Shown here one piece after another: positions 16,998-24,879 of a stretch of DNA of 64,000 nt. The notes beneath the pieces were generated by a model, which was not told the origin of the DNA, made no database searches, and saw only the letters and a list, made by a program, of their open reading frames with translations. A program made the position numbers and the translations under genes. The first letter of the stretch is position 1. Every line of letters begins with the position of its first letter. The DNA is taken from assembly GCA_944320975.1 (NCBI GenBank), contig CALUJM010000007.1, forward strand, positions 1 to 64,000, read 5' to 3'. Source of the DNA: an uncultured Atopobiaceae bacterium. Lineage in GTDB: Bacteria; Actinomycetota; Coriobacteriia; Coriobacteriales; Atopobiaceae.

Positions 16998-18869
16998 CTA
17001 CGCCTTGCCGGAGAGGACGCTCACGACCCAGTCCACGTCGTCGGTGGTCTTCATCTTCTCGAGCACCGTCTCGTCCTCCAGGATGCGGCAGATGTTGGCG
17101 AGGACCTCGAGGTGCTCCTCCCCCTTCCCGGCAATGCCAAAGACGAGCTGCGCCTTCTCGTCGCCCCAGGGGACGCCCGCGGGGTACTGCTGCAGCACCA
17201 CGCCGGTCTTCTGGACGGCGTCCTTGGCCTCGTTGGTGCCGTGCGGGATGGCGATGCCCATGCCGATGTAGACGCTCGTGAGGCGGTCGCGCTCGATCAT
17301 CGCGTCCACGTAGGGCTGCTCCACGCAGCCGCGCTCGACGAGCAGCGCGCCGGATTCGCGGATGCAGCGCTCGCGGTCCACGGGGGCAAGGCCCAGCTGG
17401 ACGTCTGCCGCGGTGATGGCGAGGCTCGGGCGGTCGTCCTTCTCGGCCGACTGCACCGGGGCCGGGGCGGGCGTGGTCTCCATGAGCTCAGAGGCGTGGG
17501 AGATCTGCGTGAGCGCCTTGTAGAGGGCGTCGAGCGCGGGGTCGTCGAGGAAGTTGTCGATCGTCACGATCTGGGCCTGCGGTGCGCTCCTGCGGGCGCG
17601 CTCGGACAGGACGCGCTGGCAGACGACGATGCTCGCGTCGCCGGGGACGGTGTCGACGCTCGAGTGGACGACGGTGAGGTCGGGGCGCTCGGCCTTGACA
17701 CGGTTGCGGAAGCGGGTGGCGCCCATGGCGGAGGAGCCCATGCCGGCGTCGCAGGCAAAGACGATCTTGCCGCCCTGAGTGTCGGAGATGACAGCGGCCT
17801 CGGCGGTGCCCTTCATCTCGCGCATCTGCTGGCTCGCCTGGTCGATGTCGGCGACGGCCATGGAGCGCACGAGCGGCACGGCGATGGCAAAGGAGACGCC
17901 CGCGGCGATCGCCACGCCGGCGAGGTTGACGAGCATGAGGTCGGAGGGCGTCATCGAGAGGAACGCGATGATCGAGCCCGGGGAGGCGGCGGAGGTGAGG
18001 CCGGCGCCGGTGAAGCTGTACCACGCGATGGCGCACATGTTGCCCACGATCGGCGCGATGATGACCTTGGGGTTCATGAGCACGTACGGGAAGTAGATCT
18101 CGTGGATGCCGCCGAAGAAGTGGATGATCACCGCGCCCGGGGCGGACTGGCGGGTCTTGGCGTCCTTGCAGAAGAAGCAGTAAGCGAGAAGAACGCCGAG
18201 GCCCGGGCCGGGATTGGCCTCGAGCATGTACATGATGGAGCGCCCGGTGGCCTCGGCCTGCGCGATGCCGATGGGCGTGAAGATGCCGTGGTTGATGGCG
18301 TTGTTGAGGAAGAGCACCTTTGCGGGCTCGATGAAGATGGCGAGCAGTGGCATGAGGCCGTACTGCATGAGGATCTGCACGCCGCCCATGAGCACGGCGA
18401 GGATGGTGGTCATGATCGGGCCGATGGCGATGTAGCCGAGCATCGCGAGCACCATGCCGATGATGCCGACGGAGAAGTTGTCGACGAGCATCTCGAAGCC
18501 CGCGGGCGTGCGGCCCTCCATGAAGCGGTCGAACATCTTGATGACCCAGCCGGCGAACGGTCCCATGACCATGGCGCCCATGAGCATCGTGGTGTCGGGG
18601 GCGCCGGCGATGCAGCCGATGACGGCGATGGCGCCGGCGATGCGGCCGCGGTCGCCGCCGGTGAGGTAGCCGCCCTGGGCGGCGATGAGCACGGGGATCA
18701 GGTAGCTGAGCATGGGCGTGGCGATGCTCGCGAACTGCTCGTTGGGCAGCCAGCCCGTCGGGATGAACAGGGCGGTCAGAAAGCCCCAGGCGATGAAGGC
18801 GCCGATGTTGGGCATGACCATGCCGCTGAGGAACTTGCCGAACTTAGAGAGACCATCTCGGATCGACAT
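16998..18869 (-). CDS. mtlA: PTS mannitol-type permease EIICBA
   Basis: Imports and phosphorylates a hexitol, by family mannitol to mannitol-1-phosphate, using phosphate from HPr. The 623 residues contain all three domains: EIIC at about 1-335 with MPNIGAFIAWGFLTALFIPTG and HEIYFP (256-261), EIIB with phospho-cysteine Cys373 in FACDAGMGSSAMGA, and EIIA with phospho-histidine His543 in GIAIPHGTNEAK. A linker at about 460-485 holds an EKDD segment encoded by the dispersed word. The start at 18869 has AGGAGGG upstream; ten extra codons further upstream are ignored. No mtlD is adjacent; the zinc dehydrogenase at 20134 may take that role. Likely controlled by the operator set at 18936-19134. Confidence 0.93.
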   Translation of the reverse strand: MSIRDGLSKFGKFLSGMVMPNIGAFIAWGFLTALFIPTGWLPNEQFASIATPMLSYLIPVLIAAQGGYLTGGDRGRIAGAIAVIGCIAGAPDTTMLMGAMVMGPFAGWVIKMFDRFMEGRTPAGFEMLVDNFSVGIIGMVLAMLGYIAIGPIMTTILAVLMGGVQILMQYGLMPLLAIFIEPAKVLFLNNAINHGIFTPIGIAQAEATGRSIMYMLEANPGPGLGVLLAYCFFCKDAKTRQSAPGAVIIHFFGGIHEIYFPYVLMNPKVIIAPIVGNMCAIAWYSFTGAGLTSAASPGSIIAFLSMTPSDLMLVNLAGVAIAAGVSFAIAVPLVRSMAVADIDQASQQMREMKGTAEAAVISDTQGGKIVFACDAGMGSSAMGATRFRNRVKAERPDLTVVHSSVDTVPGDASIVVCQRVLSERARRSAPQAQIVTIDNFLDDPALDALYKALTQISHASELMETTPAPAPVQSAEKDDRPSLAITAADVQLGLAPVDRERCIRESGALLVERGCVEQPYVDAMIERDRLTSVYIGMGIAIPHGTNEAKDAVQKTGVVLQQYPAGVPWGDEKAQLVFGIAGKGEEHLEVLANICRILEDETVLEKMKTTDDVDWVVSVLSGKA

Positions 18870-18935
18870 CGGTCCCTCCTTCCTTGAGACCCGTCGCAAC
18901 GGGTCGACGCGTTGAACAGGTTGGGCTGAGCCCGT

Positions 18936-19134
18936 GACTTTTGTTTCAACGACTGTGATTCTATACTTTCGTTTCGATAGTGAAGTGTAGAGGACCGATT
19001 TGGCGATAAACGGTAGGTTTTTGCCGCTATACGGTCAATTTTCTCTCCTTTTGACTTTTGGATTGACAGTCCTAAGGCTGTCGTTATGATAATAATCGAC
19101 TTTTGTTTCGACAGCCGTACTTTCGATTCGACAT
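18936..19134. promoter_or_regulatory. Five operator-like direct repeats between mtlA and fruK
   Basis: Near-identical words start at 18936, 18964, 19053, 19098 and 19118, with consensus KACTTTYGTTTCGACAG (unit 3 has GGATTGACAG at its end). Spacing is 28 bp for the first pair and 20 bp for the last. The core GTTTCGACA recurs in inverted form as the centre of the palindrome 15 bp before the DeoR gene (21553-21567), so the DeoR protein is the natural candidate to bind them. Both divergent promoters would be covered. Confidence 0.8.
19063..19090 (+). promoter_or_regulatory. Candidate fruK promoter
   Basis: TTGACA at 19063-19068 and TATGAT at 19085-19090 with a 16-bp spacer. The -35 box lies inside operator unit 3, and units 4 and 5 lie downstream, an arrangement suited to repression. 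Confidence 0.55.
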
Positions 19135-19153
19135 ATTGGAGAGGAGAGTCGCA

Positions 19154-20083
19154 ATGATCTACACCGTCACGCTGAACCCGGCGCTGGACAAGACGGCGCA
19201 GGTCCCCCGCTTCACGGTGGACGAGGTCAACCGCATCACCGAGCTGCGCGAGGACCCGGGCGGCAAGGGCATCAACGTTTCCAAGGTGATCGACCGGCTC
19301 GGCGGGAGGAGCCGCGCCATCGCCCTTCTCGGCGGATCGGTCGGCCAGAAGATCGCCGGGATGCTGGACGAGGCGGGCATCGACGTCTGGGCGTTCGAGG
19401 CAAACGGTGAGACGCGCACCAACCTCAAGGTCGTCGACGACGAGCTGGACACGCACACCGACATCAACGAGCCCGGCCCGGAGGCGACCGTAGCCCAGCT
19501 CGATGCGATGCTCTCCGCGCTCGTGCAGGAGCTCGCGCACGGTGACATCGTCGTGCTCTCCGGGAGCCTCCCCAAGGGCGCGCCCGTGGGCACCTACGGC
19601 GCCTGGGCCCGCGCCTGCGCCAAGGCAGGGGCGGAGGTCTTCCTCGACGCCGACGGAGACGCGCTCACCCGCGGCCTCGACGCCGCCCCCTACCTCGTGA
19701 AGCCCAACGACGCCGAGCTCTCCCGCCTCTGCGGCAAGCCCCTCGACGACGAGCGCGAGGTGGCGGTCGTGGCGCGCTCGCTCGTCGACCGCGGCATCGC
19801 CCGCGTCGTCGTCTCGATGGGCGGCAAGGGCGCCGTGATGGCCGAGAAGGACCGCGTTCTTCTCGCCCGCTCGCCCAAGGTGCGCGTGGGCTCGACGGTC
19901 GGCGCCGGCGACTCCGTGGTTGCCGCCCTCGCCTACGCCGAGGAGCGCGGGATGTCCCTCGACGAGACGGCGCGCCTCGCCATGGCGACCGGCGCCGCCA
20001 ACGTCATGCAGTCCGGCACGCAGGCCGCCGAGCGCGACCTGGTGGACTCGCTCCTGAGCAAGGTCACGCTCGAGGAGCTCTAG
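19154..20083 (+). CDS. fruK: 1-phosphofructokinase-family sugar kinase
   Basis: 309-residue PfkB-family kinase; the closest family by sequence is FruK, which phosphorylates fructose-1-phosphate to the 1,6-bisphosphate. TLNPALD (6-12), GGKGINVS (36-43) and the catalytic GSTVGAGDSVVA near 250-261 are intact. GAGGAGAG precedes the ATG at 19154. It is divergent from mtlA and followed by the zinc dehydrogenase. In this setting the substrate could be another hexose phosphate, such as tagatose-6-phosphate. An internal perfect inverted pair of the dispersed word lies at 19843-19865. Confidence 0.85.
   Translation: MIYTVTLNPALDKTAQVPRFTVDEVNRITELREDPGGKGINVSKVIDRLGGRSRAIALLGGSVGQKIAGMLDEAGIDVWAFEANGETRTNLKVVDDELDTHTDINEPGPEATVAQLDAMLSALVQELAHGDIVVLSGSLPKGAPVGTYGAWARACAKAGAEVFLDADGDALTRGLDAAPYLVKPNDAELSRLCGKPLDDEREVAVVARSLVDRGIARVVVSMGGKGAVMAEKDRVLLARSPKVRVGSTVGAGDSVVAALAYAEERGMSLDETARLAMATGAANVMQSGTQAAERDLVDSLLSKVTLEEL
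19843..19865. repeat. Inverted pair of the dispersed word inside fruK
   Basis: CGAGAAGGAC and GTTCTTCTCG are separated by only three bases, forming a 10-bp stem with one G-T step. It encodes EKDRVLLA in FruK, so the pair is built within coding sequence. Confidence 0.8.
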
Positions 20084-20133
20084 CACCTGACAGCAATCCG
20101 TACGCAAGCGCATACAAACAGAGAGGAACCATC

Positions 20134-21399
20134 ATGAAGGCCAAGGCAGTGCGTCTCCACGCGGCAAACGACCTGCGTCTGGACGAGTTCGAGCTTCCCC
20201 AGATCAAGGACGACGAGGTGCTGGTGAAGGTCGTCTCCGACTCCATCTGCATGTCCACCTACAAGTGCGCCACCCTGGGCGTCGACCACAAGCGCGTCCA
20301 CGAGGACGTTGCCGAGCACCCCGCGATCATGGGCCACGAGTTTGCGGGCGACATCGTCGAGGTGGGCGCCAAGTGGGCCGACCGCTTCAAGCCCGGCATG
20401 AAGTTCACGATCCAGCCCGCCCTCAACTACAAGGGCACCATGTGGAGCCCCGGCTACTCCTACGAGTTCTGCGGTGGCGACGCCACCTACTGCATCCTGC
20501 CGGCCGAGGTCATGGAGTGCGACTGCCTGCTCGAGTACACCGGTGAGGCGTACTACCAGGCTTCGCTCGCCGAGCCCATGAGCTGCTCGATCGGCGCGTT
20601 CCACGCCGCGTACCACACGCAGATGGGCGTCTACACCCACGAGATGGGCATCTGCGAAGGCGGCAAGCTCGCCATCGTGGCCGGCGCGGGCCCCATGGGC
20701 CTGGGCGCCCTCACCTACGCCCTGCACTGCGATCGTCGCCCCGCGCTCGTGTGCGTGGCCGACATCAACCAGGACCGCCTCGACCGCGCCGTGGAGCTCT
20801 TCCCGCCCGAGGAGGTCAAGGCCGAGACGGGCATCGACCTCGTCTTCATCAACAACGGCGCCTATGAGGACCAGGTGGCGGCCCTGCGCGAGGTCTCCGG
20901 CGGCACCGGCTTTGACGACGTGCTCTGCTACGCGCCCGTGGCGCCGGTGGTGACGCTCTCCGACGCGATCCTCGGCCGCGACGGCTGCCTCAACTTCTTC
21001 GCCGGCCCCACCGACAAGAACTTCTCGGCAGAGATGAACTTCTATGAGGTGCACTACGGCTCCCACCACGTGATGGGCACCACGGGTGGCAACACCGACG
21101 ATATGGTGGAGTCCCTCGAGCTCACCGCGGCCAACAGCGTGGATCCCTCCGTCATGGTCACCCACGTGGGCGGCCTGGACGCTGCGGCCGAGTCCACGCT
21201 CAACCTCCCGAAGATCCCCGGCGGCAAGAAGCTCATCTACACCCACGTGAGCATGCCGCTCACCGCGCTCGAGGACCTGCGCGCGGCGGCCGAGACCGAC
21301 GAGCGCTTCGCGGGCCTCGCTGACATCGTCGAGGCCAACCGCGGCCTCTGGTGCCCCGCCGCTGAGCGCTACCTGCTCGAGCACTGGACCGAGGCGTAA
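20134..21399 (+). CDS. Zinc-binding MDR dehydrogenase (sorbose/hexitol phosphate type)
   Basis: 421-residue medium-chain dehydrogenase/reductase. Cys39 (SDSICMSTYK) and His68/Glu69 (GHEFAG) are catalytic-zinc ligands, and a Rossmann nucleotide site AGAGPMGLGAL lies near 189-199. Length and PTS context resemble L-sorbose-1-phosphate reductase (SorE-like) proteins. In this cluster, with a mannitol-type permease and FruK, it would be the step that oxidises a PTS-imported hexitol phosphate to a ketose phosphate; that is inference. It starts 50 bp after fruK with a GAGAGGAA site, and a strong hairpin follows. Confidence 0.8.
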   Translation: MKAKAVRLHAANDLRLDEFELPQIKDDEVLVKVVSDSICMSTYKCATLGVDHKRVHEDVAEHPAIMGHEFAGDIVEVGAKWADRFKPGMKFTIQPALNYKGTMWSPGYSYEFCGGDATYCILPAEVMECDCLLEYTGEAYYQASLAEPMSCSIGAFHAAYHTQMGVYTHEMGICEGGKLAIVAGAGPMGLGALTYALHCDRRPALVCVADINQDRLDRAVELFPPEEVKAETGIDLVFINNGAYEDQVAALREVSGGTGFDDVLCYAPVAPVVTLSDAILGRDGCLNFFAGPTDKNFSAEMNFYEVHYGSHHVMGTTGGNTDDMVESLELTAANSVDPSVMVTHVGGLDAAAESTLNLPKIPGGKKLIYTHVSMPLTALEDLRAAAETDERFAGLADIVEANRGLWCPAAERYLLEHWTEA

Positions 21400-21409
21400 G
21401 GGTCACGAT

Positions 21410-21436
21410 GCCCGCCGGCCGTCGCGGCCGGCGGGC
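21410..21436 (+). terminator. GC-rich hairpin after the zinc dehydrogenase
   Basis: GCCCGCCGGCC (21410-21420) pairs perfectly with GGCCGGCGGGC (21426-21436) around GTCGC. There is no T-run; the REP palindrome starts at the very next base. Confidence 0.6.
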
Positions 21437-21539
21437 CATGCAAAAGGGGACAGGTACAGAACCCCAGTTAAAACCTGTCAAAAGTAACCAACTTTTGACA
21501 GGTTTTAACTGGGGTTCTGTACCTGTCCCCTTTTGCATG
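21437..21539. repeat. REP palindrome with perfect 49-bp arms, GGGGACAGGTAC type
   Basis: The arms at 21437-21485 and 21491-21539 are perfect reverse complements around a 5-nt loop. It shares CAAAAGGGGACAGGTACA and the ACCTGT blocks with the element at 6866. It separates the dehydrogenase from the DeoR gene and ends just before the DeoR operator. Confidence 0.92.
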
Positions 21540-21552
21540 TCTTGCGGTAAGA

Positions 21553-21567
21553 TTGTCGAAACGACAA
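21553..21567. promoter_or_regulatory. Palindromic DeoR-type operator before the DeoR gene
   Basis: TTGTCGAAACGACAA, 15 bp upstream of the ATG. Its reverse strand contains GTTTCGACA, the core of the five words at 18936-19134, which suggests autoregulation. Confidence 0.6.
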
Positions 21568-21582
21568 GAACGGGAGGACCCC

Positions 21583-22347
21583 ATGAGCACGAGCATGCAG
21601 GAGCGACGCGACGGCATCGCGCAGTTTGTGACCGCCGAGGGCAGCGTCACGTTCGGCCAGCTCAAGAAGGCTTTCTCCGGGGTGTCCGAGATGACGCTGC
21701 GAACCGACCTCAAGGCCCTCGACGAGGCGCGGCGCATCGTGCGCACCCACGGCGGCGCGCGCTCTGTGGAGTACGTGGTGGGCACCGACGACCTGCTGCT
21801 CAACCGCAACACCAGAAACGTCGAGGCCAAGGCCATCATCGCGCGCAAGGCCAGGGAGCTCATCCGCCCGGACAGCACGATCTTCTTCGACTCGGGGTCC
21901 ACCACCACGGCGCTCGCCCGCGAGATGGAGGACGTCCGCGCGCTGGCCTTCACCAACAGCCTCACCTGCGCGGCCGAGCTCGCCCGCCTCGAGCGCGTGC
22001 GCACCATCATGGTCGGCGGCGGCCTCAACCGCTACAGCATGAGCCTCAACGGCTCCAAGACCATCGAGCAGGTGAGCGAGCTCTCCTTCGACCTGCTGTT
22101 CCTGGGCGTGACGTCGTTCCAGTCCACCACGGGCTTTGCCTGCGGCTCCGACGACGAGGCCGCGCTCAAGCGCGCGCTCATCGCCCATGCCGAGAAGACC
22201 GTGGTGCTCATGGACTCCTCCAAGCTCGGGCAGAAGAGCACGTTCAAGATCTGCGACCTCGCCGACGTCGATTGCGTCGTCTCCGACGGCAACCTCACCG
22301 AGCACTTCAAGAAGTACTGCGAGGAGGCCGAGGTCGAGGTCCTCTGA
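21583..22347 (+). CDS. DeoR-family transcriptional regulator of the hexitol cluster
   Basis: 254-residue sugar-phosphate-responsive regulator: N-terminal winged helix (about 5-60, with VTFGQLKKAFSGVSEMTLRT as the HTH region) and a C-terminal DeoR sensor with IFFDSGSTTTALA and the late KRALIAHAEKTVVLMDSSK. GGGAGGAC precedes the ATG. Adjacent genes and shared operator words indicate that it controls mtlA, fruK, the zinc dehydrogenase and itself. The ligand is probably a hexitol or ketose phosphate. Confidence 0.9.
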   Translation: MSTSMQERRDGIAQFVTAEGSVTFGQLKKAFSGVSEMTLRTDLKALDEARRIVRTHGGARSVEYVVGTDDLLLNRNTRNVEAKAIIARKARELIRPDSTIFFDSGSTTTALAREMEDVRALAFTNSLTCAAELARLERVRTIMVGGGLNRYSMSLNGSKTIEQVSELSFDLLFLGVTSFQSTTGFACGSDDEAALKRALIAHAEKTVVLMDSSKLGQKSTFKICDLADVDCVVSDGNLTEHFKKYCEEAEVEVL

Positions 22348-22363
22348 CCCCCGTGTCCGTTGT

Positions 22364-22474
22364 GGTGCGCGGGCGCGACGTTCTTGTCGGCGGAAACGTC
22401 GGTCTGGCGCACGTCAACCGTAGGGGTGCGCGGGCGCGACAAATCCAGCCCGGAAAGCGTCGCGTTTTCGCACC
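22364..22474. repeat. Array of GGTGCGCGGGCGCGAC
   Basis: Identical direct copies at 22364-22379 and 22425-22440 and an imperfect inverted copy at 22459-22474 (GTCGCGTTTTCGCACC). It lies between the convergent DeoR gene and the mini-protein gene, whose stop codon begins at the next base. Confidence 0.7.
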
Positions 22475-22789
22475 TCACGATCGGGCGAGAAGAACCTCGA
22501 GCTCCATGACCTGCTCGCGCGCGACGCGCGCGTCGGCCTCCCAGATCCGCCACTCCCCCGCCACGCGATAGACCACGCGCGGCCCGAAGCCGCCCACGAG
22601 GGCGTTGGCCGCGCGGGGAAAGTCGGGGTCCGTCTTCAGGCCGGGGTAGCGCACCGCCTCTACGCGCGGATGGCAGACAAGGTAGTTGGCCACCACCTGC
22701 GCCGCATCCGAGAGAACGCGCCAGCGCTCCCGCCCCATCTGGGACGAGAGCGCCGAGAGAGCGTCTATGTCGAGGTTCTTCTCGCCCAC
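22475..22789 (-). CDS. Mini-protein resembling the C-terminal part of Cys/Met-metabolism PLP enzymes
   Basis: 104 residues from a GTG start 10 bp after thrS. The stretch VANYLVCHPRVEAVRYPGL followed by NALVGGFGPRVVY looks like the small C-terminal domain of cystathionine gamma-synthase/methionine gamma-lyase enzymes (hydrophobic helix, HPxVexVxYPGL, then a GFG strand). The catalytic PLP-lysine domain is absent, so it cannot be a working lyase by itself. The frame is clean, with no sign of upstream decay, and the start codon is followed directly by the dispersed word (GGCGAGAAGAAC). It may be a retained domain with a binding role; the function is unknown. Confidence 0.6.
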   Translation of the reverse strand: MGEKNLDIDALSALSSQMGRERWRVLSDAAQVVANYLVCHPRVEAVRYPGLKTDPDFPRAANALVGGFGPRVVYRVAGEWRIWEADARVAREQVMELEVLLARS

Positions 22790-22799
22790 CGCGGCGCGC

Positions 22800-24563
22800 C
22801 TAGCGGCGCTCGGCGATCTCGGACACGACGTCGGCGATGAACTCGTCGAGGTCGCGCGTCACGGTCTCGTTGGAGCGGTCGCGCACGGAGATGTTGCCGG
22901 CCTCGACCTCCTGCTCGCCGATGATGAGCATGTAGGGCGGGCGGTCGATGTTGCGGGCCTCGCGGATCTTGTAGCCGATCTTCTCGTCGCGCTCGTCGAG
23001 CACGGCGCGGATGCCGGCGGCCTCGAGCCTCTCGGTGACGCCGCGCGCGTAGTCGCGGCTCTTCTCGGACACGGGCAGGACCTTCACCTGGCACGGGGCG
23101 AGCCACGTCGGGAACTTGCCGGCGAAGTGCTCGATCAGGATGCCGATGAAGCGCTCGATGGAGCCGAAGCACACGCGGTGCAGCATGATCGGGCGCTTCT
23201 TGGAGCCGTCGGCGTCCGTGTACTCCAAGTCGAAGTTGATCGGCATCTGGAAGTCCAGCTGCACGGTGCCGCACTGCCAGGTGCGCCCGAGCGAGTCCTC
23301 CAGGTGGAAGTCGATCTTGGGGCCGTAGAAGGCGCCGTCGCCCTCGTTGACCACGTAGTCCTTGCCGAGCTTCTCGAGCGCCACGCGCAGGGCCTCCTCC
23401 GCGCGCTCCCAGTCCTCGTCCGAGCCCATGGAGTCCTCGGGGCGGGTGGAGAGCTCGAGGTGGTAGGTGAAGCCGAACTTCTCGTACACCGAGTCGATCA
23501 GGTTCACGACGCCGATGATCTCGTCAGTGAGCTGGTCGGGGCGCACGAAGAGGTGGGCGTCGTCCTGGTTGAAGCAGCGCACGCGGAACAGTCCGTGCAG
23601 GGCGCCGCGCATCTCGTGGCGGTGCACCAGGCCGATCTCGCCGGCGCGGATGGGCAGCTCGCGGTAGCTGTGCGGCTTGGAGGAGTACACGAGCACGCCG
23701 CCCGGGCAGTTCATGGGCTTCACGCAGTACTCCTCGTCGTCGATAATCGTGGAGTACATGTTGTCCTTGTAGTGGTCCCAGTGGCCGGAGGTCTTCCAGA
23801 GCTCCTTGCTCATGATCATGGGCGTGGAGATCTCCACGTAGCCCGCGGCGCAGTGGATCTCGCGCCAGTAGCTGAGCAGCTCGTTCTTGAGCGTCATGCC
23901 GTTGGGCAGGAAGAACGGGAAGCCCGGCGCCTCGTCGCGCATCATGAAGATGTCCATCTCGCGGCCGATCTTGCGGTGGTCGCGCTTCTTGGCCTCCTCG
24001 AGCAGGCGCAGGTGCTCGTCTAGCTCGTCCTTGGTGGCGAAGGCGGTGCCGTTCACGCGGATGAGCATCTTGTTGTTCTTGTCGCCCTTCCAGTAGGCGC
24101 CGGAGACGCCCGTGAGCTTGAAGGCCTTGAGCGCCTTGGTGTAGGTGAGGTGGGGGCCCACGCACATGTCGATGTACTCGCCCTGCTGGTAGAAGGTGAT
24201 GCGCGCATCCTCGGGCAGGTCGCCGATGTGCTCGACCTTGTACTTCTCGCCGCGCTCCTCCATGAGGGCGACGGCCTCGGCCCGCGGAAGCTCGAAGACG
24301 GTGAACTTGAGGTTCTCCTTCACGATCTTCTTCATCTCGGCCTCGATCGCGGGGAAGTCCTCCTCGGAGATCTTCTGGCCCTCGGGCAGGTCGATGTCGT
24401 AGTAGAAGCCGTTGTCGGTGGCGGGGCCGTAGGCGAAGTCGGCCTCGGGGTAGAGGCGCTTGATGGCCTGCGCCATGATGTGCGCGGCGCTGTGGCGGAC
24501 GACGTGGGTGACCTCGTCGGCCGGGCACTCGTCGATGTGACCGTCGTTGAACAGGACCTTCAT
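22800..24563 (-). CDS. thrS: Threonyl-tRNA synthetase lacking the TGS domain
   Basis: Charges tRNA-Thr. 587 residues, about 55 shorter than the usual 640: the N-terminal TGS (ubiquitin-like) domain is missing and the protein opens with a short strand before the second additional (editing) domain, whose HxxxH is His24/His28. The class II core follows, with motif 2 around HRHEMRGALHGLFRVR and motif 3 near the end of the catalytic domain; the anticodon domain is the last 100 residues. The start is well placed and there is no frame further upstream with TGS features. A terminator-like hairpin lies in its leader. Confidence 0.95.
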   Translation of the reverse strand: MKVLFNDGHIDECPADEVTHVVRHSAAHIMAQAIKRLYPEADFAYGPATDNGFYYDIDLPEGQKISEEDFPAIEAEMKKIVKENLKFTVFELPRAEAVALMEERGEKYKVEHIGDLPEDARITFYQQGEYIDMCVGPHLTYTKALKAFKLTGVSGAYWKGDKNNKMLIRVNGTAFATKDELDEHLRLLEEAKKRDHRKIGREMDIFMMRDEAPGFPFFLPNGMTLKNELLSYWREIHCAAGYVEISTPMIMSKELWKTSGHWDHYKDNMYSTIIDDEEYCVKPMNCPGGVLVYSSKPHSYRELPIRAGEIGLVHRHEMRGALHGLFRVRCFNQDDAHLFVRPDQLTDEIIGVVNLIDSVYEKFGFTYHLELSTRPEDSMGSDEDWERAEEALRVALEKLGKDYVVNEGDGAFYGPKIDFHLEDSLGRTWQCGTVQLDFQMPINFDLEYTDADGSKKRPIMLHRVCFGSIERFIGILIEHFAGKFPTWLAPCQVKVLPVSEKSRDYARGVTERLEAAGIRAVLDERDEKIGYKIREARNIDRPPYMLIIGEQEVEAGNISVRDRSNETVTRDLDEFIADVVSEIAERR

Positions 24564-24604
24564 GGGAATACCTCTCTGTCGGATGTGTCGCAGCTCAGAA
24601 CATG

Positions 24605-24630
24605 AAAAACGCCCGCACGCCGCCCGCGGG
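24605..24630 (-). terminator. Terminator-like hairpin in the thrS leader
   Basis: On the minus strand CCCGC, a 9-nt loop and GCGGG are followed by GTTTTT, about 40 nt before the thrS start. It could end read-through from upstream or act as an attenuator. I see no T-box sequence upstream. Confidence 0.55.
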
Positions 24631-24879
24631 AGCAGCGTCGAGCGCTATGTGGCGCCTGTCCGGGGCCAGCGAGCCCGGAGAAGGGACAGACGCCTAGATA
24701 GTCTGCGTTCGAGCGATATGTGCGAAGATGCGCAGCATCGAGACACGCCTTTCGTCATTGCCTGCCCATAGGTTTACCACAATCGGGGCCGCTTCATGCG
24801 CGGGGACGGATATTCGCAGCATCTGCGCGGGCGGCGCGGGTGCGCGGCGGGGACGGCGGGGGCACCGGGCGGCGGGCCT

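Noticed and set aside
24564-24800. T-box riboswitch upstream of thrS
   Set aside because: No AGGGTGGNACCGCG-type box or specifier stem could be found; only a terminator-like hairpin.
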